This document shows, in pieces, positions 1 through 16,149 of a stretch of DNA of 64,000 nt; positions within the stretch are counted from its first letter, which is position 1, and the number at the start of each line of letters is the position of its first letter. The position numbers and the translations under genes are program-made. The DNA is from Deinococcus aestuarii. GTDB lineage: Bacteria; Deinococcota; Deinococci; Deinococcales; Deinococcaceae. Where the stretch lies: NCBI RefSeq assembly GCF_018863415.1, contig NZ_JAHKSN010000023.1, positions 1 through 64,000 on the forward strand. The letters run 5' to 3'. The notes under the pieces were generated by a model that worked only from the letters and a program-made list of their open reading frames with translations, did not search any database and was not told the DNA's origin.

Positions 1-251
<251 letters not shown>

Positions 252-458
252 TTCTCTGCTCCTCCAAGCGGTGGGCCCATGCCAGTTCGCCCCTTCGGCC
301 GGGTGCGGGGGCAGGGTCCACATTGGGTTGATTCCCGCCGGGACCACGGTTGGTCTCACGGCACGTTGCGCCGACGCTTTTCAGCGCACCGAAGGCCTAG
401 CTTAGCGGAAAAGGCGGGAGAAGGCAAGTCGGGCTGGGCCGAGCGGCGCGTGCCACAC

Positions 459-498
459 AGACAAAGAGGGGCTGCCCACCCTCCCAGACGGCCCCTCT
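459..498 (-). terminator. Terminator after ggt
   Basis: An 8-bp perfect stem (AGAGGGGC / GCCCCTCT, plus positions 465-472 and 491-498) lies just past the ggt stop and is followed on the minus strand by the U-rich stretch TTTGTCTG. It probably also separates ggt from the tuf promoter. Confidence 0.7.
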
Positions 499-517
499 CC
501 CCGGCTGTCGTGGCCTC

Positions 518-2272
518 CTACCTGCTCGTTTGCACCAGGGCGCTCCCGCCTCCGGCCCGCACCGGCTCGGCCGCCGCCGTGACCGTCCCGTCCGCGTTGA
601 AGCCGATGGCCGTCAGCCGCCCGATCTCGGGGGTCGGCGCCCACCGGTAGCCCAGGGCGGCCAGCCCCTGAGCGAGCGGCGCGTTCTCGCCACCCAGGTC
701 CACCCCGGTCGTCGCCGCGTTGCGCTGCGAGAAACGGGGGACGGTGAAGGCCTCGGCCAGGGTCCGCTTGCGGTCGATCACGTCGAAGAGGGTTTGCAGC
801 ACCGTGGTGATGATGGTCGAGCCGCCGGGGCTCCCCAGGGCCATCACCGGCTTGCCCTCCCGGAAGACGAGGGTGGGGCTCATGCTGGAGCGCGGCCGCT
901 TGCCCGCCTCGGGAACGTTGGGATGCGGCGCCACCGCGTCGAAGTCGGTCAGCTCGTTGTTGAGGAGAAAGCCGTGGCCCGGCACCACCATCCCGTTGCC
1001 GCCGATGGACTCGATGGTGAAGGTATAGGCGACGATGTTGCCGTCCTTGTCGCTGACGGTGAGGTGGGTCGTGTCGTTGCCCTCGAAGCCCGCGGGGGCG
1101 GGGCGCAGGGGGTAGCTCGGGTCAGCCTGGAACTTGAAGGGATCGCCGGGCGGCACCGAGCCGGGCGCGGCCTGGGCGCCGATGAGGGCCCGGCGCTCGG
1201 CGGCGAACTCCCGGCTGAGGAGCCCGTTCCGGGGCACGTCCGTGTACTCGGGGTCGGCCATGTACGCCCCCCGGTCGGCGAAGGCGAGGCGTGAGACTTC
1301 GAGGTACTTCTGATACGCCTCGGTCTCGCTCAGGGCCGAGAGGTCGTAGCCCTCCATGATGTTGAGCGCCTCGGCGATGGTGAGGCCGCCGCTGGAGGGG
1401 GGCTGCATCCCGTAGACCGTGTAGCCCCGGTAGGTGCTCACCACAGGCGGGCGGACGCGGGCCTCGTAGTTGGCGAGGTCGGCGGGCGTCATGTTGCCCC
1501 TGCGGATGTTCAGGGTGTTGCCCGGTGCCACGGGCGGGTTGTTCACCGTCGCCGCGATGGCCTGGGCGATCTCGCCCGTGTAGAAGCCCGCCGCCCCCTG
1601 CCGGGCGATGGTCTCGTAGGTGCGGGCGAGGTCGGGGTTGTTGATCCGCCTGCCCAGGGCGGGGGGTTGCCCGTCCGGCAGGTAGAGCGAGGCGGTACTC
1701 GTGAAGGCGCGGAAGCGGGCCGCGTTCTCCTGCACCTGGCCCCGGTAGTTCCCGTCCACGACGAAGCCGTAACGGGCCGTCAGGATGGCCGGGTTGAGGA
1801 CGCGGCGCATACTCAGTGTTCCGTACCGCGACAGCGCCTCCTGCCACCCGCGCACCGTGCCGGGCACCCCCGCCGAGAGGCCGCTCGTCACCCGCTCGTC
1901 GAAGGGAATGGGCTGCCCGTTCTCGATGAAGACGGTCGGGGTAAAGGACGCCGGGGCCGCCTCGCGGTGGTCGATGGTGACGACCCGGTTTTCCCGTGCC
2001 AGGTAGATCACCATGAAGCCGCCGCCCCCGATCCCGCAGGAGAAGGGTTCGGTGACGCCCAGGGTCGCCGCCGCCGCGACCGCCGCGTCCACGGCGTTGC
2101 CGCCCGATTCCAGAATCCGCATGGCCGCCCGGCTCGCGTCGAGGTCCACCGTCGACACGGCCCCGCCCGTCCCGGTCGCCAGCGGCACCTTGTTCCCCGC
2201 CGATCCGGTCTGCGCCTGCGCCACGCCTCCCAGCAGCAGAGCGGCCCCCAGCAACACCACGCCTCGTTTCAT
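518..2272 (-). CDS. ggt: Gamma-glutamyltranspeptidase, secreted
   Basis: Ntn-hydrolase that cleaves gamma-glutamyl bonds of glutathione and related compounds outside the cytoplasm. The 584-aa length is normal for the family. Residues 1-20 form a signal peptide (MKRGVVLLGAALLLGGVAQA). The autoprocessing nucleophile is the Thr of NDTTHLTVSDKDGN, which begins the small subunit; the typical NNELTDFD, SSMSPTLVF and GSPGGSTI motifs follow. A purine-rich ribosome site (GGGGAGAGGGGG) precedes the ATG and a TATGGT -10 lies about 45 nt upstream, so this gene is leadered. It sits inside the str region but has its own terminator and probable promoter. Its relation to translation genes looks positional only. 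Confidence 0.95.
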   Translation of the reverse strand: MKRGVVLLGAALLLGGVAQAQTGSAGNKVPLATGTGGAVSTVDLDASRAAMRILESGGNAVDAAVAAAATLGVTEPFSCGIGGGGFMVIYLARENRVVTIDHREAAPASFTPTVFIENGQPIPFDERVTSGLSAGVPGTVRGWQEALSRYGTLSMRRVLNPAILTARYGFVVDGNYRGQVQENAARFRAFTSTASLYLPDGQPPALGRRINNPDLARTYETIARQGAAGFYTGEIAQAIAATVNNPPVAPGNTLNIRRGNMTPADLANYEARVRPPVVSTYRGYTVYGMQPPSSGGLTIAEALNIMEGYDLSALSETEAYQKYLEVSRLAFADRGAYMADPEYTDVPRNGLLSREFAAERRALIGAQAAPGSVPPGDPFKFQADPSYPLRPAPAGFEGNDTTHLTVSDKDGNIVAYTFTIESIGGNGMVVPGHGFLLNNELTDFDAVAPHPNVPEAGKRPRSSMSPTLVFREGKPVMALGSPGGSTIITTVLQTLFDVIDRKRTLAEAFTVPRFSQRNAATTGVDLGGENAPLAQGLAALGYRWAPTPEIGRLTAIGFNADGTVTAAAEPVRAGGGSALVQTSR

Positions 2273-2362
2273 GTGTGCCCCCTCTCCCCTCTCTGTGCGG
2301 GGGAATCACCATAACAAAGCCGCCGCCCGGGGAAGGCGGCGCATGAAGGTTCGGAGACCCGG

Positions 2363-2767
2363 CTACCGGCTGGTGTACCGCTGCACGTCCCGGTCAAAGG
2401 CGCCGATCAGCATGAAGATGCCGAGGATGGTGCCGAAGGGGAAGTTCAGCAGCGAGAGCACGCCGAGCACGATGCTGGCGACCCGGCCCCACGACCGCCC
2501 CTCCAGCACCGCCCGCCGCGTGAAGTACAGCAGCAGCACGAAGGCCGCCGTGATGACAAAGGCCACCCACAGCACCGACGTGACCTGTTCCGGCGTGAGC
2601 GTCAGGGCCGCCCCGCCCGTCTGCCGAGCCGTATCGGCGAGCAGGGTGTTCACGAGCCCGCCCGCGAAGGGCAGGAAGAGCAGCGAGAGGGCGTTGAGCA
2701 CGAGCTGGATCAGCAGGGGCACGGTGATGAAGGAGAGGCGCGGGGGCCGGGAGACGGGTGCGGTCAT
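2363..2767 (-). CDS. Small four-helix membrane protein, unknown function
   Basis: A 134-aa hydrophobic protein with about four membrane segments (roughly residues 12-35, 62-82, 92-108 and 108-122) and a short charged C-terminus. The segment EGRSWGRVASIVLGVLSL resembles small integral membrane proteins of uncharacterised DUF families; I assign no function. The minus-strand -10 TAGGCT at 2774-2779 lies 6 nt upstream of the ATG, so the mRNA is probably leaderless. It follows fusA's terminator and precedes ggt, and probably forms its own unit. Confidence 0.75.
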   Translation of the reverse strand: MTAPVSRPPRLSFITVPLLIQLVLNALSLLFLPFAGGLVNTLLADTARQTGGAALTLTPEQVTSVLWVAFVITAAFVLLLYFTRRAVLEGRSWGRVASIVLGVLSLLNFPFGTILGIFMLIGAFDRDVQRYTSR

Positions 2768-2808
2768 GCCCGCAGCCTAACGTGCCGGGCGGGACGGCAC
2801 AAAGAAGA

Positions 2809-2831
2809 GGCCGCCCCCACTGGAGACGGCC
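2809..2831 (-). terminator. Terminator after fusA (end of the rpsL-rpsG-fusA unit)
   Basis: A 10-bp stem with two G-U pairs (plus 2809-2818 with 2822-2831) lies 19 nt past the fusA stop, followed on the minus strand by CTCTTCTTTG. It supports fusA being the last gene of the str unit here, with tuf transcribed separately. Confidence 0.65.
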
Positions 2832-2849
2832 CCCGAACCCCCGAGAGGG

Positions 2850-4943
<2,094 letters not shown>

Positions 4944-5069
4944 AGGACTCCCTATTCTCGTGGATGACGCCCTCGCGTCACCGTGAGGTCGAGCGCTCGC
5001 CGGGCAGCGAAACGGGACAGCGGGCCGAAAAGCCGCTGTCCGGTCACGCTCTTCAGCGGGGTGCTGGCC

Positions 5070-5540
<471 letters not shown>

Positions 5541-5652
5541 GCTTTGCTCCTTATTCCCTGACTCGGTACATGGGCCTCACCCCCGGGGGGACGGCCTGAT
5601 CCCGCCTCGCGGCGGGGGCCTTTTGCTCCCCCGCCTGCGTCTCAGCGGGGTC

Positions 5653-6057
<405 letters not shown>

Positions 6058-6313
6058 GGCAATCACTCCTAGTCTCTGACAAAAGGGTCTTGTGGGATGG
6101 TCCCGCCCACTCCTGGGGGCAGGCACGGGTTGGCGGGCCTGGGAGCCGTGAGGCCCAGAACCCGAGGTGATCGACGCGCCGTGTCGTGACCGTCAGCATC
6201 GGCCATCAGCAAGCCTAGGGGCGGCGCGCGTGCCGAGAAACTGATCCGGTGCAACCCTGTCCCGGTCAGTTTTCAACCTGAGAAGTATACCCCGCCGCGC
6301 ATGGGCAGCGCAA
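6058..6313 (-). promoter_or_regulatory. str operon promoter and about 220-nt leader
   Basis: The gene-free stretch upstream of rpsL (6058-6377) holds a good promoter: minus-strand TATACT at 6284-6289 with TTGCGC at 6308-6313, spacer 18. Transcription would start near 6276, giving a leader of about 220 nt before rpsL, which is unusual in a window where most genes look leaderless. The leader could hold autoregulatory structure, but I recognise no known motif. The rest of the gap (6314-6377) holds a small palindrome (GTCAGA/TCTGAC, 6327-6343) and nothing else I can support. Confidence 0.65.
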
Positions 6314-6377
6314 GAACGGCGATTGTGTCAGAGGGCGTCTGACCTCCGTCTCCCCGTGGAGAGGGACGACCCGCCGG

Positions 6378-8467
<2,090 letters not shown>

Positions 8468-8568
8468 GGGGGCAGTTTAAGCAGAGGGGCGCGGGCGGGC
8501 TCCCTTCGGGCAAGACAGCGTGAACACGGACGCGGAAAGGCCCGCTCCCCTCCTGTTACCCTCGGGCT

Positions 8569-8679
8569 ATGCGCGAGTTTCTCAACGACTGGTGGCGCCT
8601 GATCAAGCTGACCGCCCTCTCGCTGGCGATTCCGGTGATGGTGTGGCTGCTGCTGGTGTGGGCGGGCGTGCTGCGCTAG
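8569..8679 (+). CDS. 36-aa single-pass membrane microprotein
   Basis: A very short gene reading [20 protein letters not shown] followed by a hydrophobic stretch ending WAGVLR. It has an amphipathic, Trp-containing N-terminus and one membrane helix (about residues 13-33). The -10 TACCCT at 8557-8562 lies 6 nt before the ATG, the same leaderless layout as the neighbours, which is the main reason to believe it is expressed. It sits between pgm (divergent) and glpX (same strand). Function unknown; membrane-anchored regulatory or assembly peptides often look like this. Confidence 0.6.
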   Translation: MREFLNDWWRLIKLTALSLAIPVMVWLLLVWAGVLR

Positions 8680-8765
8680 GCCCCGCTGCGGACGACCCTC
8701 CTGCGAGTGACAGCGTGGAAGCACTCCCAGCGCCGTTTTCTGTGCCTGCGTGATACGGTCCGACC

Positions 8766-9776
<1,011 letters not shown>

Positions 9777-9830
9777 ACGTGACCCGCCGCCCCGGGGCTC
9801 GGCCCCGAGAAATTCACCGATCATTGAACG

Positions 9831-9859
9831 TTGAAGAAGGTGGGGCCGGGCGTTAGGGT
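9831..9859 (+). promoter_or_regulatory. wrbA promoter
   Basis: TTGAAG (9831-9836) and TAGGGT (9854-9859) are separated by exactly 17 bp, and the ATG follows 6 nt later. This is one of the clearest full -35/-10 pairs for a leaderless gene in the window. Confidence 0.7.
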
Positions 9860-9865
9860 GGGGCC

Positions 9866-10474
9866 ATGACGAACCCCACTCCGGTCCGCATGACGATCCT
9901 CTACTACTCGACCTACGGGACAAACCACCAGATGGCGGAGGTGGCCGCCGAGGCCGCCCGGGAGGCCGGGGCGGAGGTGCGGCTCGTGAAGGCGCGCGAG
10001 ACGGCGCCGCAGGAGGTCGTGAACGGCCAGGACGCCTGGAAGGCCCAGCAGGAGCGCACGGCGCACGTGCCGGAGGCGACCGCCGCCGACATGGAGAACA
10101 CGGACGCCATCATGATCAGCACGCCCACCCGCTGGGGCGGCGCGGCGAGCCAGCTCCGGGTGTTCATCGACACGCTGGGCGGGCTGTGGGCGTCGGGGGC
10201 GCTCGCCGACAAGACCTTCAGTTGCATGACGAGCGCCCAGAACCCCAACGGCGGGCAGGAGACGACCATCCAGACCCTCTACGTCATGGCGGCGCACTGG
10301 GGCGCGATCATCGTGCCGCCCGGCTACACCGACCCCGCGATCTTCGCCTCGGGCGGCAATCCCTACGGCGCGAGCGTCACGGCGAACGGCCAGCCCCTCA
10401 GCGAGGAGGACAAGGCCTCCATCCGCCACCAGGCCCGCCGTCAGGTCGAGATCACCCGCAAGCTGAAGGGCTGA
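9866..10474 (+). CDS. wrbA: NAD(P)H:quinone oxidoreductase, WrbA type
   Basis: Flavodoxin-fold FMN enzyme that reduces quinones by two electrons, a stress-related redox role in the cytoplasm. It is 202 aa, normal. The FMN phosphate loop is [13 protein letters not shown]; the family loops [13 protein letters not shown] and [13 protein letters not shown] follow. The -10 TAGGGT lies 6 nt upstream of ATG 9866. A terminator at 10492-10521 ends the transcript before the convergent secreted-protein gene. Confidence 0.95.
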   Translation: MTNPTPVRMTILYYSTYGTNHQMAEVAAEAAREAGAEVRLVKARETAPQEVVNGQDAWKAQQERTAHVPEATAADMENTDAIMISTPTRWGGAASQLRVFIDTLGGLWASGALADKTFSCMTSAQNPNGGQETTIQTLYVMAAHWGAIIVPPGYTDPAIFASGGNPYGASVTANGQPLSEEDKASIRHQARRQVEITRKLKG

Positions 10475-10491
10475 GGCGAGGGTCCAGGGAC

Positions 10492-10521
10492 GCGCTCCGG
10501 GGAGACCTGGGGCGCGGTTTT
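10492..10521 (+). terminator. Terminator after wrbA
   Basis: Stem GCGCTCC (10492-10498) with GGGGCGC (10509-10515, one G-U pair), followed by GGTTTT. It lies between the convergent wrbA and the 10526-11605 gene. Confidence 0.6.
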
Positions 10522-10525
10522 CGTC

Positions 10526-11605
10526 TTAACGAGGAGAGAGGTCGCGGAGGTACGCCCCGCGCGGGTCGGCCTGGGCACGCAGCCCCGCGAAGGGAAGCGT
10601 GACCGTCTCCGCACACGCCGCCACGACGTGCGGCAGGCTCGTGGGCGTGAGGGCCAGACCCTCCGGGGTGAGGTGGGCCGTGAGGTCCAGATCGTTGCCC
10701 GTCAACACCTCCCGGCACTCGGCGTCCGCCCCGCTGCGGGCGAGGTACAGGGTTCGCAGGCGCGCAGGCGTGAGACTCGGCCAGATCGCCGTGACGGGCA
10801 CCGGGCGGCCCGTGGCGCGGTCGAGGATCAGGCCCACGTCGAAGCCGTCCGGGTGGGCGCCGCCGCAGTAGTAGCCCGCGTTCTCGAACAGGCTGACGAG
10901 GCGGGGGCTGCGGAAGGTGACCCGCGCGCCCAGCACGTAGGCGTCCTCCCCCGCCCCCTCCAGCCCCGCCCGGCAGTCGAGGGCGTTCGCGGCGTGGAGG
11001 AGCTGCCGGTCTTGCAGGGCGGCGTCGAGGGCCGGACGCCCACCCACCACGCGCGGATAGCGCACGCCGCTCAGCGCTTCCCGGACGCGGGTGCCCCCCG
11101 CCTCCTTCACCCAGGCGCGGTTGAGCTTGAGGAAGGCGAGCGGGTCGGAGGTTCGCAGCCTCCGCAGGCCGGGGGAACCGGGGAGGTTGAGAGGCAGGCG
11201 CGTCACGTCCAGGGGGGCGAGGGCGACGGGGAGGGTCCTTCCCCCGTCCGGGCTGGTCCAGCCCCCCCGCAGGCCCCTGCCGTCCCGCTCCAGGCGCAGG
11301 CAGCCGGTAACCTTCGTGCCCGAGAGCGTCCAGACCTCCTCCCGCAGGAGCAGGGTCTCCCGCAATCGGGTCGGCACGAGCCCGATATTCACGCCCCGCC
11401 GCTCGTAGAAGTACCGGGCCTCCCGCCCGTCCTCCCCCAGACCGAGCCGCAGGGCGACAGGCTGGCCGCCGAGCGTTCCCCGGAAGACCCCCGCCCGGGC
11501 CCAGGTTGGCGCACCCGCCTGCCCCTGACAGGAGGCCGGGGCGCCCCGGGCGAGCGCGGACGAGGCCAGCGTCAATCCCACGATCACACCGAGCCTGTTG
11601 TGCAT
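10526..11605 (-). CDS. Secreted DUF3298-like protein
   Basis: A 359-aa protein with an N-terminal signal peptide (cleavage near ALA/RGAPA, about residue 19). The C-terminal half has the pattern of DUF3298/RsiV-type periplasmic domains: [20 protein letters not shown], then a segment on regulated 'dialysable' beta structure ending with [11 protein letters not shown]. The N-terminal half resembles small beta-rich modules reporting on polysaccharide or salt. Function unknown; family call rests on the YCGGAHP-type motif only. The minus-strand -10 TACGCT (11612-11617) is 6 nt before the ATG. It lies 30 nt downstream of the phosphoesterase gene. Confidence 0.65.
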   Translation of the reverse strand: MHNRLGVIVGLTLASSALARGAPASCQGQAGAPTWARAGVFRGTLGGQPVALRLGLGEDGREARYFYERRGVNIGLVPTRLRETLLLREEVWTLSGTKVTGCLRLERDGRGLRGGWTSPDGGRTLPVALAPLDVTRLPLNLPGSPGLRRLRTSDPLAFLKLNRAWVKEAGGTRVREALSGVRYPRVVGGRPALDAALQDRQLLHAANALDCRAGLEGAGEDAYVLGARVTFRSPRLVSLFENAGYYCGGAHPDGFDVGLILDRATGRPVPVTAIWPSLTPARLRTLYLARSGADAECREVLTGNDLDLTAHLTPEGLALTPTSLPHVVAACAETVTLPFAGLRAQADPRGAYLRDLSPR

Positions 11606-11635
11606 GGGGTCAGCGTACCCCCGTCGCCACCGGAC

Positions 11636-12385
11636 CTACCCGCCCCGCACGTCGAAGGTGCCCGAACGCAGGAGCGCCGCCTGACCCTCCCCGAACGGGG
11701 TGTGGAGGACGGACCACCGGACGGCGGCCTCCACGTCGTACGCCGCCGCCCGGAACCCGGCCGTCCACCCGTCCCGGCGCAGGTCGAGCAGCGTCCAGCG
11801 GGCGCGCGGGTCGCCGTCCACCTGATCGCTCACCGCGCCCGCATTCACGACGAGGGTGTCGCCCACACGCGTTGCGCCGGGACGGTGGGTGTGCCCGCAC
11901 AAGACGACCTCGGCGGCCAGCGGCTCCACCCGGTCGCGCAGCTCACGGGGCTCGCGGGCGCGGTAAAAGCCCCCGCCCGCCGGGTCCGGCTGCCACACCC
12001 ACAGCAGGCTGTCCCAGGGGCTCTCCGGCGTGCCGTGACAGGCGAAGAGGGCGCCGTCCAGGGCCCGTGCGCTCAGGGGCAGGGCGGCCAGCCGGGCGAG
12101 CAGGGCGGCGTCCACGTGCGCCTCCAGCCACTCGCCGTACAGGCGGCTCAGCGGGGAACGGCGCCCGCCCGGCCACAGCTTTTCCTCGTTGTTGCCGCGC
12201 ACCTCCAGCGCCCCCGCCGCGGCGAGGTCCGCCTGCATGGCCGCCGCGCGGGCCGGGTCCGCCGAGCCCTCGACCTGATCGCCGAGGTTGACGACGAGAT
12301 CGGGGGCCGCGGCACGCACCTCCCGCAGCACGGCCTCCAGCGCGAAGGCGTTGCCGTGCACGTCGCCGATGACCGCCACCCTCAC
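11636..12385 (-). CDS. Metallophosphoesterase, cytosolic YfcE/MJ0936-like
   Basis: A 249-aa calcineurin-like phosphoesterase. The five metal motifs are present: [26 protein letters not shown] (GNxE in place of GNHD), CHGTP and CGHTHRPG, then [10 protein letters not shown]. The GN(N/C)(D/E) variant is typical of the small bacterial phosphodiesterase branch. I choose the GTG start at 12383-12385 because a -10 (TAGCCT, 12392-12397) lies 6 nt upstream and [11 protein letters not shown] is the family start. Divergent from dcd with 39 bp between starts. Substrate unknown. Confidence 0.85.
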   Translation of the reverse strand: MRVAVIGDVHGNAFALEAVLREVRAAAPDLVVNLGDQVEGSADPARAAAMQADLAAAGALEVRGNNEEKLWPGGRRSPLSRLYGEWLEAHVDAALLARLAALPLSARALDGALFACHGTPESPWDSLLWVWQPDPAGGGFYRAREPRELRDRVEPLAAEVVLCGHTHRPGATRVGDTLVVNAGAVSDQVDGDPRARWTLLDLRRDGWTAGFRAAAYDVEAAVRWSVLHTPFGEGQAALLRSGTFDVRGG

Positions 12386-12391
12386 CCGGAC

Positions 12392-12417
12392 AGGCTACCT
12401 CCCCCGCCCGCTACCAT
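12392..12417. promoter_or_regulatory. Back-to-back leaderless promoters of the phosphoesterase and dcd
   Basis: The minus-strand TAGCCT (12392-12397) serves the phosphoesterase GTG; the plus-strand TACCAT (12412-12417) serves the dcd ATG 7 nt later. The two start codons are only 39 bp apart, so the promoters overlap and RNA polymerase can probably occupy only one at a time. Confidence 0.6.
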
Positions 12418-12424
12418 GCGGCCC

Positions 12425-12988
<564 letters not shown>

Positions 12989-13060
12989 CCCGCCCCGTCC
13001 CTTAACGTCCGCTGGGATTTTTCTCCTCCGGCCGCGCGGCCCACGTGACAGGCTGCCCCC

Positions 13061-13282
<222 letters not shown>

Positions 13283-13283
13283 G

Positions 13284-13714
13284 GTGAAGGGCCGTTCGGG
13301 GGCCGGGCCGGGGGTCCGGCCTCCTCGCCTGGAGCGGGGACCGGAGGCTGGCGGTCCCCCCACCCCCAGCCTCCTCGCCCTCGCCGCCCTGTTCGTGGGC
13401 GCGGGGGCGCTGCACGTTCTGAGGCCCGGGCCCTTCGACCGGATCGTGCCGCCGTGGGTCCCCATGTCCCCGCGCACGGCCACCCTCGTGAGCGGCGCGG
13501 CGGAGATCGCGGGCGGGCTGGGATTGCTGCACCCCGCCACGCGCCCCGCCGCCCGAGTGGGCCTGCTCGCGCTGCTCGTCGCCGTGTTTCCGGCGAACGC
13601 GGGGATGGCGTGGAACGCGGAGCGGTTTCGGCCCCTGCCCGAGTGGGCGTTGTGGGCCCGGTTGCCCCTCCAGCCTCTGCTGATGGTGCTCGTGTGGAGG
13701 GCGGGGAGGACGAC

Positions 13715-13718
<4 letters not shown>
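13284..13718 (+). CDS. DoxX-like small membrane protein
   Basis: A 144-aa protein with a hydrophilic N-terminal stretch of about 28 residues and then four membrane segments. The motif [11 protein letters not shown] after the first helix and GLGLLHP...[10 protein letters not shown] match the DoxX-like family, whose members are linked to redox or thiol stress but mostly unproven. I start at GTG 13284, which almost touches the stop of the preceding gene; an in-frame start further upstream would overlap that gene by 86 bp. The stop overlaps the convergent thioesterase stop by 4 bp. Confidence 0.75.
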
Positions 13719-14152
<434 letters not shown>

Positions 14153-14264
14153 GCGCCGAGCCTAGGGCAAAGCGACCCAGGGAGCATCGACGCCCCCCTC
14201 CGGGCCAGGCGAAAAGACGCCGAACACTCCGGCATCTTCCCGTCGGTGGCCGGGGCGGCAGGGG

Positions 14265-14846
14265 TCAGGAGGGGTCGGCCTTCCTCCCCCCGGTGGGGCG
14301 GGAAACCGTCAGGGAGGAGCTGAACACCCCCAGGCGCGGCAGCACCCAGCGGTCGAGGCCCCACCACCCGGCCACCCGCCAGCCGAGCACCAGCCACGTC
14401 GCCAGGATGAACAGGACGGGGTTGGTCGAGAGGGTGCCCGCCAGCAGGAAGTTCGCGTTCATCAGCCCGCCGAAGAAGGCGGCGAGGCCCGTCAGCAGGC
14501 CCAGGACCAGCGCGAGGCCGACCGCGACTTCACCGAGGGCCACGAGGTACGAAAACAGCGTGGCGTTCGGCAGCGCGACATTCTCGATGAACCACGCGTA
14601 CCATCCCGAGACCGAGGGACGCTCCCCGCCCGCCCGCTCCAAGGCGCCGCGCAGGAAGCCGGTGATGGCCGTGCCCGCCTGAGACCCTACCCAGGCGGAG
14701 TCGGTGACCTTGTGCCAGCCCGCCTCCAGCCACTGCCACCCCACGTAGATGCGGATGAGTGCCCAGAGGGGAGCGAGGCGCGTGTCGGCGAAGAGCAGGC
14801 GGGAGAGCCAGGGTTCATTCACGGTGCGAACCGAAGTGGTCGTCAT
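14265..14846 (-). CDS. DoxX family membrane protein
   Basis: A 193-aa protein with four membrane segments. The DoxX pattern is clear: WALIRIYVGWQWLEAGWHKV near residue 28-47, then LGEVAVGLALVLGLLTGLAA and FLLAGTLSTNPVLFILATWL. DoxX proteins act at the membrane in thiosulfate oxidation or in redox complexes with superoxide dismutase in other bacteria; the role here is open. An AGGAG ribosome site lies 6 nt before the ATG, so this gene is leadered, unlike its neighbours. Confidence 0.85.
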   Translation of the reverse strand: MTTTSVRTVNEPWLSRLLFADTRLAPLWALIRIYVGWQWLEAGWHKVTDSAWVGSQAGTAITGFLRGALERAGGERPSVSGWYAWFIENVALPNATLFSYLVALGEVAVGLALVLGLLTGLAAFFGGLMNANFLLAGTLSTNPVLFILATWLVLGWRVAGWWGLDRWVLPRLGVFSSSLTVSRPTGGRKADPS

Positions 14847-14947
14847 GGCGGGCTCCTTTGGGGGGCAAGGTCCCCAGCCGGATCGTCCCGCCGCCCCATT
14901 ACCGCAGCGTTACGGGCCATGTGACGTCCCCTCGCTAGACTGCACCC

Positions 14948-16117
14948 ATGGACAAGATGGTGATCACGGCGGCCAGGCGCACGCCGATTGGAAGCTTTCT
15001 GGGCAGCCTCGCCGAGGTGAGCGCCGCCGACCTCGGCGTGACGGTGGCGAGGGCAGTCTTGGAGGGCGTGCCCGGGGACGACGTGGCGGACGTGATCGTC
15101 GGGAACGTGTTGCAGGCCGGGCAGGGCATGAACGTCGCCCGGCAGATCGCCGTGAAGGCGGGGCTTCCCGAGCACGTCCCGGGACTGACGGTGAACCGGG
15201 TGTGCGGCTCCGGGCTCCAGGCCGTCATCTCCGCCGTGCAGGGCCTGCGGTCCGGCGACGGCAGGCTCTACCTCGCGGGCGGCACCGAGAGCATGAGCCG
15301 CTCTCCCCACCTCCTCCCCCGGTCCCGGCAGGGCCACCGGCTGGGGCACGCTCAGCTCGTCGATTCCATGCTCTCCGAGGGCCTGACCGACGCCTTCCAT
15401 GACGTGCACATGGGCGTCACCGCCGAGAACATCGCCACCCAGTGGAAGCTCAGCCGCGAGGAGCAGGACGCCTTTGCGCTGGACACCCAGCGCCGCGCCG
15501 CCCGGGCCATCGAGCTCGGGCACTTCAAAGACGAGACCGTGCCCGTCGAGGTGCCGGGCAAGAAGGGGCCGACCCTCTTCGACACCGACGAATACCCGCG
15601 TGCCACGACGCTGGAGGCCCTCGCGGGGCTCAGGCCCGCCTTCAGGAAGGACGGCACGGTGACCGCCGGGAACGCGAGCGGCCTGAACGACGGGGCGGCG
15701 ATGCTGACCGTGACGACGGGGGAATACGCGGGGGCGAACGGGCTGCCGGTGCTCGCCGAGATCGTCAGCTACGCGGCGGTCGGGGTCGATCCGGCGATCA
15801 TGGGGATCGGCCCGGCCAGGGCTGTTCCCATCGCCCTGGAGAAGGCGGGGATGACGCTGGCGGACGTGGACCTGCTGGAACTGAACGAGGCCTTCGCGTC
15901 GCAGAGTCTCGCCGTGATCCGGGACCTGGGGGTGAACCCCGCACGGGTGAACCTGACGGGCGGGGCGATTGCGCTGGGGCATCCCATCGGCGCGTCGGGG
16001 GCGCGGGTGCTGACCACCCTGATCCATACCCTGCGGCGCGAGGGCAAGGAGACGGGCGTCGCCAGCCTGTGCATCGGGGGCGGGATGGGCATCGCGATGG
16101 TGGTGCGGGTGAGGTGA
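14948..16117 (+). CDS. atoB: Acetyl-CoA acetyltransferase (thiolase)
   Basis: Condenses two acetyl-CoA to acetoacetyl-CoA, or cleaves 3-ketoacyl-CoA in the reverse direction. It is 389 aa, normal. The acyl Cys lies in [13 protein letters not shown], the His in [19 protein letters not shown], and the second Cys in [27 protein letters not shown] is also present. The -10 TAGACT (14936-14941) is 6 nt before the ATG. Biosynthetic versus degradative type cannot be told from sequence alone, so the symbol is tentative. Confidence 0.93.
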   Translation: MDKMVITAARRTPIGSFLGSLAEVSAADLGVTVARAVLEGVPGDDVADVIVGNVLQAGQGMNVARQIAVKAGLPEHVPGLTVNRVCGSGLQAVISAVQGLRSGDGRLYLAGGTESMSRSPHLLPRSRQGHRLGHAQLVDSMLSEGLTDAFHDVHMGVTAENIATQWKLSREEQDAFALDTQRRAARAIELGHFKDETVPVEVPGKKGPTLFDTDEYPRATTLEALAGLRPAFRKDGTVTAGNASGLNDGAAMLTVTTGEYAGANGLPVLAEIVSYAAVGVDPAIMGIGPARAVPIALEKAGMTLADVDLLELNEAFASQSLAVIRDLGVNPARVNLTGGAIALGHPIGASGARVLTTLIHTLRREGKETGVASLCIGGGMGIAMVVRVR

Positions 16118-16149
16118 GGGGCGGGGTCCTCTCCCCCTAGCATGACCCC

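Noticed and set aside
5580..5640. Terminator between rpsL and rpsG
   Set aside because: The CCCGCC/GGCGGG hairpin has its T tract only on the plus strand, opposite to the operon.
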